Shown one piece after another: positions 11,677-22,132 of a stretch of 64,000 nucleotides of DNA. The DNA comes from Portulaca oleracea (taxonomy: Eukaryota; Streptophyta; Magnoliopsida; Caryophyllales; Portulacaceae). The stretch is taken from NCBI GenBank assembly GCA_029582165.1, contig CM055888.1:15478501-15542500 (forward strand), in the 5' to 3' direction. The stretch's first letter is position 1, and each line of letters begins with the position of its first letter. The notes under the pieces are model-generated. The model ran no database searches and had not been told where the DNA came from. It saw only the letters and a list, made by a program, of their open reading frames with translations. A program made the position numbers and the translations under genes.

Positions 11677-14208
11677 TCATCCAATGTACCCTTTGTTAAT
11701 AGCATAAGGCACGTCCTTGATGATGTTAGGTGGGAGCACAATTTCTTTTATTCCCACCCTTGCATCGCCAAGTTCATGGCCTTTATCAATAAATAAACCA
11801 CAAGAATTTGCAACAAAATGGTCACGAGATTTCTCAAGCTTTTCACTCTCCACTACATGCACACAATCATCTTTCTTTTCACAAATCAAACCATCAACAT
11901 TCTTATCCTTCTCACCAAACACATCAACACTAAAGCAAGGGGAAACGCCACGTGGCAAAACATCACGGAATAAATCAAACTCAAGTTCATGTTCCCCTAT
12001 CCTAAACTTCATCTTTCCACATTGTACATCTATGACACACCCTACGGTAGCAAGAAAATGTCTCCCCAAAATGATTTGGGTACGGGAATCTTCGGGCATA
12101 TCAAGGATGACAAAATCAATCGGCACATAGCAATCACCCACCTTAAGGGGAAAGTCCTCCAAAATACTCTTAGGGTACTTGATAGAACGATCCGCCATTT
12201 GCAATGACATGGTAGTTGGTCTCAACTCTCCTAGGTTCATCCATTCATACAAAGAATAGGGCATTAAGCTTACACTAGAACCCACATCACACAAAGCTCG
12301 GTCAACAGTTAAGCTACCTAGGCCACATGGAATACTAAAGCTTCCTGGGTCCTTAAGCTTAGGAGTAAGCTTGTTAAGAACCACGGAACTACATTCTTCA
12401 GTCAAAGCAACTTCCTCAATTTCATCAATTTTCCTCTTTTTAGAGAGGATTTCTTTCAAAAAATTTGCATACAAAGGCATTTGAGATAAAACATCCAAAA
12501 ACGGTACATTCACATTCAATTGCTTTAACATATTAAAGAACTTGCCGAATTTTGCATCAAATATAGCCTTAGCATATCTTTGAGGAAAGGGTAACGGTGG
12601 TTTGTAAACTCTAGGTGGAGATGAAGGTCGGGTTTCGGTGTTCTCTTTTGAATGCTCACTCTCAAGGTCTTTCTCTCTTTCAAAACCAACAACGTTCTCA
12701 CTAGGCCTCTCAACCTCTTTCTCAACCACAACTCCCCCATGCTTAGCATTTGGCACGCTAGGTCCCTCATATTGTGTCCCACACCTCAAAACAATGGCAT
12801 TACATTGTTCCTTAGGGTTAGGTTCGGGCTTTCCAGGATGCATTCCCGGAGGGGTAGTGGAGGTACTAGCTTGAATGGCAATTTGATTCTCAAGCATTTG
12901 AGTGTGGGTGCTCATAAGGTCAACTTTAGTAGCTAAGGCCTTAATCACCTCATCTTGTCTTTGTTGATGCTCAAGTTGCCGTTGTTGGTGATGTTGTTGA
13001 GACAACATCAAAGTTTGTATCATGGCCTCTAGGTTAGGATTTTGGGGAGCTTGTGGTGGAGGTGCTTGGGGTTGTCTTTGTCCTTGGGGTTCACCCATTT
13101 GGTTATTGTTCCGGTAAGAAAAGTTCGGGTGGAACCTAAAACCGGGATTGTAAGTATTGGAAAAAGGGTCAAAGTTTTTCCTATTAGCAGGGTTACCAAC
13201 ATAGTTAACCACTTCGGTCGATTCGTTGCTAACCAACCCACTAGGACAATTCAAGGTCTCATGCTCATATGATTGACACGACGCACATGGTTGGGGAGGG
13301 GGAGCATTCACATTCAACAAATCCATCTTCTTAGTCATGGCATCTAACTTAGCATTCAACATAGAAATAGCATCAACTTCATACTTACCTCCCGTCCTCT
13401 TGGAACGGGGCTTTGACCACTGGTAGCTATTGATCGCCATCACCTCAATCAAAGTTTGGAGTTCCGCCACTGTCTTGGACATGATGTTGCCTCCCGTCGC
13501 CGCTAAGATGTTGGCCCTCAAGTTGTCATCCACCCCGTTGTAGAAGGCTTGTATCGGGACCCATGGTTCTAAACCATGATGGGGGCATTGACGTAAGAGG
13601 TCCTTGAACCTCTCCCATGCTTCATAGAGGGACTCATCCGGCTCTTGGACAAATGTTGAGATTTGATTCCGGAGGCTCGTCAACTTGCTAGGAGGAAAGT
13701 ACTTCGCAAAGAATAAGCTAGCAAGTTGGTCAAAAGTGGTGATGGCAGAGCTTGATGGAAGAGCATCCAACCACTCCCAAGCCTTCCCTTCAAGTGAGAA
13801 GGGAAACAATTGCAGCTTGATTGCATCGGGCGTTGCACCATTTGCCTTAAAGGTCTTACATGCTTGGTTGAATAGGCGAAGGTGCCGGTTGGGATCTTCA
13901 TTGGGGAGGCCACAGAATGGGTTGGCCTTCACCAAATTGATGAGTGAACTCCTCAGCTCGAAATCATCAGCGACCACTCTTGGAGGATTAATGGCGGAGG
14001 GTTGATTTGTGACATTGGGCATCACATAAGAGCCAAGCGTGATTCTAGGCTCCTCGCCACCGCCGCCGCCGCCACCGAACATGGCGTTCTTTCGCTTGGA
14101 GTTCTCTTCTTGTCTTCTCCGGGCGTGCTCTAACTTTTGCTTCATCCGTAGGGAGCTAAAGGTTCTTTCGATTTCAGGATCAAACTCAAAGAGTGGAGCC
14201 TTTTGCAT
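11677..14208 (-). CDS. Retrotransposon Gag-aspartic protease polyprotein
   Basis: A single intact frame of 843 codons from the Met at 14208, or 857 from 14250. I prefer 14208 because MQKAPLFEFDPEIERTF resembles the start of Athila-type Gag proteins. Residues about 80-260 form a retrotransposon Gag domain (FPFSLEGKAWEWLDALP, then FDQLASLFFAKYFPP and ESLYEAWERFKDLLRQCP). A Q/P-rich linker follows, with glutamine runs. Near residues 630-640 is a retropepsin-like site with DVGSSVSLMPYSL, where most proteases have DTG or DSG. The frame ends just after the protease, where RT would normally follow. The intact frame suggests recent activity, with replication enzymes supplied by an autonomous relative. 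Confidence 0.88.
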   Translation of the reverse strand: MQKAPLFEFDPEIERTFSSLRMKQKLEHARRRQEENSKRKNAMFGGGGGGGEEPRITLGSYVMPNVTNQPSAINPPRVVADDFELRSSLINLVKANPFCGLPNEDPNRHLRLFNQACKTFKANGATPDAIKLQLFPFSLEGKAWEWLDALPSSSAITTFDQLASLFFAKYFPPSKLTSLRNQISTFVQEPDESLYEAWERFKDLLRQCPHHGLEPWVPIQAFYNGVDDNLRANILAATGGNIMSKTVAELQTLIEVMAINSYQWSKPRSKRTGGKYEVDAISMLNAKLDAMTKKMDLLNVNAPPPQPCASCQSYEHETLNCPSGLVSNESTEVVNYVGNPANRKNFDPFSNTYNPGFRFHPNFSYRNNNQMGEPQGQRQPQAPPPQAPQNPNLEAMIQTLMLSQQHHQQRQLEHQQRQDEVIKALATKVDLMSTHTQMLENQIAIQASTSTTPPGMHPGKPEPNPKEQCNAIVLRCGTQYEGPSVPNAKHGGVVVEKEVERPSENVVGFEREKDLESEHSKENTETRPSSPPRVYKPPLPFPQRYAKAIFDAKFGKFFNMLKQLNVNVPFLDVLSQMPLYANFLKEILSKKRKIDEIEEVALTEECSSVVLNKLTPKLKDPGSFSIPCGLGSLTVDRALCDVGSSVSLMPYSLYEWMNLGELRPTTMSLQMADRSIKYPKSILEDFPLKVGDCYVPIDFVILDMPEDSRTQIILGRHFLATVGCVIDVQCGKMKFRIGEHELEFDLFRDVLPRGVSPCFSVDVFGEKDKNVDGLICEKKDDCVHVVESEKLEKSRDHFVANSCGLFIDKGHELGDARVGIKEIVLPPNIIKDVPYAINKGYIG

Positions 14209-14323
14209 CCACGTAGAGTAAACCTGGCAAGACAAAAACCAAAACACCAAGGAAAATCAAAACAGAAAATAAATGACTTAGGCAACCTTAGGGTATTCGT
14301 TCAGTGACTGGCTAGGGACAAAG

Positions 14324-14341
14324 TCCCCGGCAACGGCGCCA
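14324..14341 (-). promoter_or_regulatory. Primer-binding site of the gypsy element (tRNA-Asp-like)
   Basis: On the minus strand TGGCGCCGTTGCCGGGGA lies 6 nt from the 5' LTR. It resembles the complement of the 3' end of plant tRNA-Asp with one or two mismatches, as is usual for Athila/Tat elements. Confidence 0.75.
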
Positions 14342-14347
14342 AAAACT

Positions 14348-16356
14348 TGATAAGCCGCAAGTGCACGGGTGAAATTGTAGCATAAATCAAGGTCGTTCCC
14401 ACAGGGACTTTTTCTTTCAACGCACTGAACTAGCCTCCTAGTTGATCGCTAAGTCAATCCGTTTTTGGTTTGAAGTAACTAATTCTAAAATCTAATCACA
14501 ATCAAGAACTAAACAAACTAATATTCACACAAACTTTTCTGATTTAATCAAGGTAAAAGGACGTTCAGGGAATGAAACCTAAGTCAAATAACGAATCAAC
14601 GATGTGGATTGAACATTCATTTCATTAATTTGCACAATCAAGGTTCGATAATAGCATAAAACACTTCGCCCAATGAGATTTTGTCACTAGAGCGAATCGC
14701 CAAGACTAACCAAGCATCTACTTTCGTAGTTATTTCGATTTAGTCAAGGTTAAAGATCTAATTATCTCAAGAACCCTAATTAAAACTTCTATGTCTAGAT
14801 AATTTTAACGGGTTTTTTGCATTTTGGACCCCGAATTTTAGGGGTATTTACATTATGAACCCTTAGTTTTCAACTTTAACTTTTTGGACCCTAAAGTTTG
14901 TAGGCTGAAAAAAAGGACCCTAAAGTTTGTGAGGTGAAAACAAAGCTCGTTTCCCATTTTTCTTTTTCTTTCCATGTTTGAATTTCTCTCCCGATTGGTA
15001 TCAAACTTCAAGACTAAGGTTAAAATCGATATTAAAGTTATAATAAACCTCTTTTATTCATTTTGGAGTTACTTAAAACCATGTACTCAAGGGTCTAAGT
15101 AGCCTCGACACGAATAAGAGAGATGTATTATAGCTTCAATATTAGTTTTAACCATAGTCCTAAAGTTTGACGTCAATCGGGAGATAAATTCAAACATGGG
15201 AGGAAAATAAAAAATGAGACAGGGGCCTTTTTCTTTAGTCCAAAAACTTTAAGGTCCTTTTTTATTCAACCTACAAACTTTAGGGTCCAAAATGTTAAAG
15301 TTGAAAACCAAGGGTTCAGAATGTGAATACCCCTAAAACTCGGGGTCCAACCTACAAACTTACCCTAATTTTAACTAGTTTAATCTAGGTTTTCGGGTAA
15401 TCAAACTTCTCCTTTCGGTACTTCATTCAACAACCTATTAACTTGCAATTGGTGATCAAGCAAAAGCAATAACAATTCAATTCAAAGACCAAATAGATTG
15501 AAACAAACTAAATTCATGATAATTCAATCCAACAAAGTCAATTCATCAAGCAACTTCAAAGGTTCATCCCCTAAACTAAAAAGAACTACTCACAATTCAT
15601 GTTTAAAACTACAAAGCAATTGAAATCTATTCTATAAAGCATATGAAAATCTATGAGAGAATGAGAAATAAACCAAAGGGAAGAACAATCTTGCTAGGAA
15701 TCAATTATGGAGAACTTTTGCTCCTCCACTTCAAAGTGTATTCAAGTTGCTCTTCGATCTTCAATCTTCTCTAAATCTTCAATGGTGGATGGAATATGAA
15801 TGAATGAAGGATATGATTAGGGCATGGAATGGAAGATGGTGGAATGATGATTTTTTCCATAAACAGCTGGAAATCACATAATATAGGCAAATTGCAACTC
15901 AAAACTGCCAAAAATGAAGAGACACGAGAGACACGGACCGTGCCAGGGGTGACACGGACCGTGCTCCATAGTGACACGGACCGTGCCCCCCTAGGCACTA
16001 CCCGTGTCGCTTTACTGCACACATTTCTTCATGTTCTGGTCATAGGCACTACCCGTGCCACTGCAGACACCCACCCGTGCCACTGCTAACTTGGGCCTAG
16101 GAGCTCTTTTGGGCCATTGTCTGGGCCTTGGGTGATCCAACATCTCACTTCTTGGTCCTTTAAGCTCATAGCTTGGATCTACACTTGATTTTTAGCTCGG
16201 TTTACATCGATTCTTCACAAATTCCCTACAAAACTCACCAAACTAAACCAAGCGTACTATGGGAAATTCGGGTATAAAATAATATAATCAAATCAAATAT
16301 TCCCCGAATTCTCATCAAAACAACCAAGTTTTCATATATACAAGAAGCACTTATCA
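14348..16356 (-). repeat. 5' LTR of the gypsy element, containing a MULE
   Basis: It runs from TGATAAGCCGCAAG to CACTTATCA. Subtracting the 557-bp MULE and its 9-bp duplicated site leaves 1443 bp, against 1442 bp in the partner LTR. Confidence 0.92.
14810..15366. mobile_element. Non-autonomous MULE (557 bp) inside the gypsy LTR
   Basis: A perfect 9-bp target duplication AATTTTAAC lies at 14801-14809 and 15367-15375; the partner LTR shows the unoccupied site. Long inverted ends of about 120 bp carry blocks such as GGACCCCGAATTTTAGGGG, GGACCCTAAAGTTTGTAGG and CAACTTTAAC. No coding is present. The size of the duplication and the long TIRs indicate the Mutator superfamily. Confidence 0.85.
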
Positions 16357-16735
16357 TCTATCTCTACAGATCTTAACTCTAGGTTATTAAAAGTTTTTTT
16401 GCATTTCGGACCCCGAAGTATAGGGGTATTTATTTTTTGAACCATTGGTTTCATTATTTATTTTTAAGACCCTAAAGTTTATGGGTTGAATAAAAAAGGA
16501 CCTTAAAGTTCGTAGGTTGAAAAAAAGGCTCGTGTATTGTTTTCTTTTTCTTCCCATGTTTGAATTTATCTCTTGATTAACGCCAAACTTCAGGAGTAAG
16601 GTTAAAATTAATATTGAAGTTGCAATACACCTCTCTTATTCATGTCGGAACTGCTTAGGCCCTGCGTACTTCAAGGTCTTATTAGTTACGACATGAATAA
16701 GAGAGGTGTATTATAGCTTCAATATCAGTTTTAAC

Positions 16736-17213
16736 TAGGGATGGCAATGTGCAGGATCTGGGCAGGGTCTACCTGGATCCATATCCTTACCCATATTTTT
16801 AGTTGGACCCATATCCTTACCCATATTCTTTGGGTCTTTTTTGAAAGGATCCATATCCTTACCCATATTTTAGACTGGACCCATATCCTCACCCATTTAC
16901 CCATATCCTTTACTGACATTTAAATTGAACTTTTACTACATAATAATTAGCAAACCCGCAAAATTTTTGCTGAAAATCTACAAATGTCAAACTTAAAATC
17001 TCAAAATAATCCAGAGTAGTCATACAATCCCAAATTACAACATAAAATCTCAAAAATAATCTGAAGTAGTCTAGGGTTTTTTTTCTTTTCACTTTCCCGC
17101 TTCAGTGCTTCACATTTGACATTAAAAAAAAATAAAAGAATTAAATTCATCTTAAGTGTTAATAAAAACTAGGGTTTCTTAAAGTGTTAAATTCATTTTG
17201 CTTATTAATTTAT

Positions 17214-17260
<47 letters not shown>

Positions 17261-17525
17261 ATATAATATAATATAATATAATATAATATAATATAATATA
17301 ATATAATATAATATAATATAATATAATATAATATAATATAATATAATATAATATAATATAACGGATCTGGGTCCTACCCTTGGACCTAGACCCATATCCA
17401 TTTTTTGCCATTGGACCCATATCCTTACCCATATCCTTTGGGTCTAAAATTTGTGGACCCATATCCTTAAAAATGGATCTGGGTCTGCGGATCTGGGCAG
17501 GGTCCAAGACCCATTGCCATCCCTA
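16736..17525. mobile_element. hAT-type non-autonomous element (790 bp)
   Basis: The ends are TAGGGATGGCAATG and CATTGCCATCCCTA, exact inverted repeats. They are flanked by a perfect 8-bp duplication GTTTTAAC (16728-16735 and 17526-17533), as hAT transposases leave. Both subterminal regions are built from repeats of ACCCATATCCTT. No transposase frame is present. Confidence 0.88.
17211..17360. repeat. (AT)n and (ATAAT)n microsatellite
   Basis: About 40 bp of AT dinucleotides pass into more than 20 copies of an AATAT pentamer, inside the hAT element. Confidence 0.92.
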
Positions 17526-18563
17526 GTTTTAACCTTTGTCCTGAAGTTTGGCGCTAATCAGGAGATAAATTCCAATATGGGAAGAAAAAGAAAAACAATA
17601 CATGAACCTTTTTTTTCAACCTTCAAACTTTAAGGCCCTTTTTTATTCAACCCATAAACTTTAGGGTCCAAAAAATAAACAATGAAAACCAAAGGTCCAA
17701 AAAATAGATACCCCTATACTGCGGGATCCAAAATGCAAATAACCCTATGTATTAAGCCTGCCGAGGTCCTTCACATATTGGAAATTCTTCCTAAGCCAAA
17801 AGCTTAACAAGACTTCGGAAAAGGAATAAACTTTCCAACTTAGAGTATGTCAACCACATACTGGACCACAAAGATAACTTGGCTCCCACTGATTTTTTTG
17901 GAACTTCAAGAACTTCCTAGATTCTTTAGGAGATCAAACTCTTTGATCACCTGATCAACTTATTGATCCCAACTCCTAAAAGCCTGTGAAAGACCACAAA
18001 TGCTCTTTTGCAGCTTAAGGACCCTTCCTGGCACATTTGGGAACTTCAAAACCTTAAGGTTGTCACATACATAAACCATTTCCAAGACCAATCTAGGAAA
18101 CCAGCTTTCACATCCAATCACCATCTCATGGTCATACCATGCACTATGGTCAGGAGTATGCTAACGGACATATGCATCGGTGAATAAGTCTTTTTATAGT
18201 CACAATCATGAACTTTAGTCGTTAACAACCAGTCGAGCATTGTAAACATCCAGTTTACTATCCATGTCAATCTTTACAACAAAGATCATTGGGACATGGA
18301 GTCCATGTTGGATTTCATGACTCTTGCTCATTTGATGGAATCCGGTCTTTCAAAGCCCCCTTGTAAGAGGTAGACTTAACACTTCCAAAAGTAATACAAA
18401 AGTGTCATATATTGAGATGACCATATCTCTTAGCTAACGCACCTGTCTACCCAACCTACCAAAAGGTTCTTCCACAAGTTTTGCATCCAACCAGCCCTCA
18501 ACTCCTTGAGTCCAGTCCTCAACACTTTTGAGCCTCACCCATCTGAACGTCAATTACTTAAGC

Positions 18564-18861
18564 CTCATCCAACACTTACTAGCGTTTAGGAAGTGTTTTG
18601 AGTGAGAGTAGTAGGGCATTACGAATAGGAAAGGGAGAAGTAGTTTATGGCTCATGAACTTCAGTAAGTTCATAAAATCTCTCCCACTCTTTCTCTTAGA
18701 GATGCACCCAGTCTCATCCAACACTTACTGACGTTTAGGAAGTGTTTTGAGTGAGAGTAGTAGGGTATTATGGATAGGAAAGGGAGAAGTAGTTTATGGC
18801 TCATGAACTTCAGTAAGTTCATAAAATCTCTCTCACTCTTTCTCTTAGAAATGCACCCAAT
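18564..18861. repeat. Tandem duplication, 149-bp unit, two copies
   Basis: Units start CTCATCCAACACTTACT and contain gtgttttgagtgagagtagtag. The second copy (18713-18861) differs by a few bases. It lies within the integrase/RT part of the copia relic and breaks the frame. Confidence 0.9.
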
Positions 18862-19397
18862 CTTTAAGGATAAAGTTTTTGAGACACAAACACTTTATCA
18901 TAAGAACGAGTGTACAAGAAGTACCTTTTGATTTCTTTTAGAGAATCCACAAAGAAACATGCCTCAGATCTGGGTGCAAGCTAGTCTTTGGTCAAACCTC
19001 GACATAGCCTTCAAGCCCCAAGTCTTAAGAAAAGACAAACTAGGAACTTTTTCTCTCCATATGTCATATGGTGTGCTTTTAGCGACTTTGATGGGAGTTT
19101 TGTTCAAAACGAGACAGGCAAACGAGGAAGACATTCAAAATTTAAGAACATGCCCTCAAAAGCTAACACAACGATCTGATTCAGCTGTCATCATTCACAC
19201 CATATCCGATAGGGTACGATTCCTCCAATAAGACCCACCATCTCAGTGGTGTTGTCGAAGGAGATAGATTTATGCAACAATTTCACGACCCCTAAGTTGA
19301 TCAACAAACTCTTGGCTCATATGTTCACAACCTCAAACCAATCGAAGGTCTTGAAACTTTTTGCTAAGCCAATTCTATACCTTATTCTAGAATACTT

Positions 19398-19432
19398 AAT
19401 GTCCGCGGCCCAGGAGGGGTCGGGGCATTACA
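19398..19432 (+). mobile_element. Truncated Cassandra LTR 3' end
   Basis: TAATGTCCGCGGCCCAGGAG then GGGTCGGGGCATTACA matches the last 35 bp of the 6384-6672 Cassandra LTR with two or three substitutions. The 5S-like part is missing. It lies in the copia relic. Confidence 0.7.
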
Positions 19433-20306
19433 CACATACTTATTCGCTCAATTCACAAATTAAGAACAATTAGGTGATACATTATCACGATGAGGATCAT
19501 TTCACAGAGTATCGAATGAAATCACCCAACGATCAACTCTATAAAATATCCATTTATGCCCAACTAATTGATTAATAGTCAATTTTCCAAATATTGACGT
19601 TTCCCTTAGTGCCTGGAATCACTCAGTACTTAACTGCAGGTTAAATCTAATAACCGAGAAGTTGTAGAAATCAAATTTTCGAGTCTAAACCTTTCAGACT
19701 TAAAAAATGAATTTCTTCGGTTAGATGTTTGAAGAAACTTGAGGTGACACTAGTTTCGGGTATAACTTCGCATGTCATTTCCCAATCTACACCCTTCCTC
19801 AACACTCCTAAAACGATCACAAATAGTCATCACGAGTACGACGTCTAACGCAACATTACTCGTGGTGCTCAAAATGAGTAAGGAAAAGCAATGAGTTTCA
19901 CCAAAGTCTTGTGCATGACACCTAGTGTCATGCTCGAGATTCCTTATCAAACAAGAGGTGAACACTCAAATGCCTATCAATGGACATGACATCAATTTTC
20001 ATGACCATGACTTTCTTACCCATACTGAAGCCACAAGTGATCACAAAGGAATACAACCAAAACCCAACATTCAAGCAATCACAACCAAGGTTTATCAAAC
20101 AAACAAAATCAATACAATAATAATCAAGGTTAAGATTTTACAACATGCCAAATAAACAATTAATTCTTGCATGAAAACATCCTAACATATATATCCATCA
20201 AGATGAAAACATAAAGAGCATAAATAAATTCTACTAACCTAACATAAATTCAACGATTGAAAACATGCAAGAGAAAACCATTAAAAGCTACAACATGCTA
20301 CCTGCA

Positions 20307-20318
20307 GCTCTGATACCA
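20307..20318 (-). promoter_or_regulatory. Primer-binding site of the copia element (tRNA-iMet)
   Basis: On the minus strand this is TGGTATCAGAGC, the standard Ty1/copia primer site complementary to initiator tRNA-Met. It lies 1 nt from the LTR. Confidence 0.85.
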
Positions 20319-20319
20319 C

Positions 20320-21448
20320 TGATGGGTTATGGAGGGTCCTAGGCTCAAATTATAGGGCCCAAAGGGTGGTGGACCCAATCTAACTAAGCCCACCCGACTT
20401 GGGGCGGAAGAAGTCCTAACACTTACGACTTCACCCAATCTACCCTAACCTAAAACACTAAATAACAGGAAAGAAAACAGATAGCTGAGGCTAAGCTATT
20501 TACCTGACAATCTCTTGAACAGACAAGCCTCGACCGCTCTTCAACTCTTGAACGCATCTCTTTGGCTCTTGAACTCGTCACTCCAGACTTCGAGTAAGAA
20601 GTCTCTAAAATAGGAGACCTCAGCTCCACAACAGTCCACACAGCACTTGAGACAATGGTTGCTAGACCGCCCGATTCTCGATCCAATCGAGACCGGATGA
20701 GTATGTGGACCGTATCAAATACAACCTATCTTTCCTACTCCAAGCAAGGTTGTTAAAATAGGGATCCTAACTCGGATCCATGGGGTAGTTAGGATAAGAA
20801 TTAACCCAGTAGGATCGTGGATTGTGATGTAGATAATAGAATCGCATCGAGGATTTTGGATCCTAAAATCATAGGATCGTAGATCAGGATCGGGATTTTA
20901 ATAATTATGACTCCAGGACCTCGAGGAATTATCCTCGTAGTAGTCGTAAACCGGAAGCTTTCTCATAGAAAGTTTTCCGAGTTTCACAAAATTTCCAAAG
21001 GGAGATTAACCAAAGGGGCCTCATGGGATGGAAAGACACTCTTTGGCATCCCATGGGTCACATATATATAGGGGAGAGAGAAGGGGGGGAGGAGGTCCTC
21101 CACCGATGTGGGACGCGCGCTTGGGGTTCACCACGGATCGTGGTGAGCAGCTGAAGCAATTCTACTACTCCCATGCCCACCATGGACCATGGCAAGACCA
21201 CCACGGGTCGTGGTGGCCTTGTTTTCCCAAAAACAAGCCGCGCACTCCCCCGGTCCAATCCCATTGTCCCAGACCTTATTCAACACACATTGCCTTCAAG
21301 TCACTAACTTGTGTGACCCTTTGAGACCAAATAATTTGGCTATGATCGAACCTATTCATCATTGATTAAGGGGACTTTTAGCAAAGTCATTAATCATCGA
21401 ATTAACTTAGCTAGAGTACTCGGATAAAATTGGAACACTGACGGGACA
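20320..21448 (-). repeat. 5' LTR of the decayed Ty1/copia element
   Basis: It begins TGATGGGTTATGG beside the primer site and ends ACGGGACA, shared with the left LTR end at 6731. A 5-bp target copy TTCTC may follow (21449-21453), but the left partner is lost. It contains a small inverted-repeat element at about 20750-20907. Confidence 0.75.
20750..20907. mobile_element. GATCC-rich short MITE in the copia LTR
   Basis: The left end TTGTTAAAATAGGGATCC and the reverse complement of the right end (TAATTATTAAAATCCCGATC) are imperfect inverted repeats enclosing many ggatc / gatcc steps. The left LTR lacks a matching segment, but it is truncated there. Confidence 0.5.
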
Positions 21449-21736
21449 TTCTCTTCAACGCCACTACCCAAACCGCCCTTACGTCCCTCTGTTTGCGTCA
21501 GAATAGGGACGGTCCACAACCGACACATCGAATGACACCGTAACCCTACCGCCGCCATATTTTTCGCGCTTTGGTGCATGCCACGGCGGTGGCCGCCATC
21601 TCAATCTTACACGTGCTCCCTTTTCAATCTTTCTCTACTTTGTTTTGGGAACAAGAAAAGGGGGAAAAGAACAACAAATTGGCACCTCATAATGTGATTG
21701 TGTATTTTATGGTCCTACTATATAGTGGCCTAGTGG
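21449..21736. other. Gene-less GC-richer stretch
   Basis: Contains CCGCCGCCAT and ccacggcggtggccgccatctc. No frame of recognisable family is seen; it may be a gene remnant or a captured fragment. Confidence 0.35.
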
Positions 21737-22087
21737 GTCCTCTTTTAAAGTAAAAAATCCAAAGTTGAAAGGCTACTATTTGTAATTGTTGGGAATTTAA
21801 AGTTGGATTATTGACCATGAATGATGGCCCTAAATACAAATTGACCATGAAGGATATTGAGTACATAAGGTCCCAATATAGGAGAGAGAAGGAGACCCAA
21901 CAGTGCTAGTGTGACATGCCAAGTAGATAGATAATTTTTTTTAAAATTGCTTTATCCACCTTTCTATTTAATTCAGGCATATGATATCTACAAAGCAAAC
22001 CATGGTTCGTTTTTTAAGATATCCATGAATATGCACAAATATGAACCATGGTTCGTCTTTAGAGACATCCGAAAAATACATAAATTT

Positions 22088-22132
<45 letters not shown>

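Larger units (their letters stand above)
8448..16356 (-). mobile_element. Complete non-autonomous Ty3/gypsy retrotransposon (gag-protease only)
   Basis: LTRs at 8448-9889 (1442 bp) and 14348-16356 (2009 bp, 1443 bp after removing a nested MULE and its duplicated site) begin TGATA and end TTATCA. A perfect 5-bp target duplication TCTAT flanks the element (8443-8447 and 16357-16361). Orientation is minus: the primer site lies left of the right LTR and the purine tract right of the left LTR. The 4.46-kb interior encodes only gag plus aspartic protease; no reverse transcriptase, RNase H or integrase is seen. It is inserted in the interior of an older copia element. The gag type and primer site suggest the Tat/Athila group. 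Confidence 0.9.
16391..17746. mobile_element. Second MULE of the same family, split by an hAT element
   Basis: Its ends match the 14810 element (TTTTTTTGCATTTCGGACCC on the left; the reverse complement of the right end reads AGGGTTATTTGCATTTTGG). Without the hAT insert (16736-17525) it is about 560 bp. Candidate flanks ggttattaa and atgtattaa agree in 6 of 9 positions, so the duplication is decayed. It lies in the copia interior, 35 bp from the gypsy element. Confidence 0.7.
17747..20306 (-). pseudogene. Decayed Ty1/copia integrase, RT and gag region
   Basis: Minus-strand translation shows copia order with many stops and shifts. At about 18060-17900 RT similarity appears (KVLKFPNVPGRVLKLQKSIC, then GLSQAFRSWD, the usual KSIYGLKQASRSWN site). 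At about 17860-17800 comes a broken VQYVVDIL (YVDDIL position). At about 19110-18930 integrase C-terminal similarity appears (NKTPIKVAKSTPYDIW, then PSLSFLKTWG). Gag and protease would lie to the right and are not recognisable. Together with 6732-8442 this is one element split by the gypsy insertion. Confidence 0.7.

Noticed and set aside
12525..13913. Several smaller frames inside the gypsy gag-protease region
   Set aside because: All overlap the intact minus-strand polyprotein in other frames.
18564..18861. CRISPR-like direct repeat
   Set aside because: Only two long units with no spacers; a tandem duplication in a plant transposon relic. No array of short spaced repeats exists in the window.
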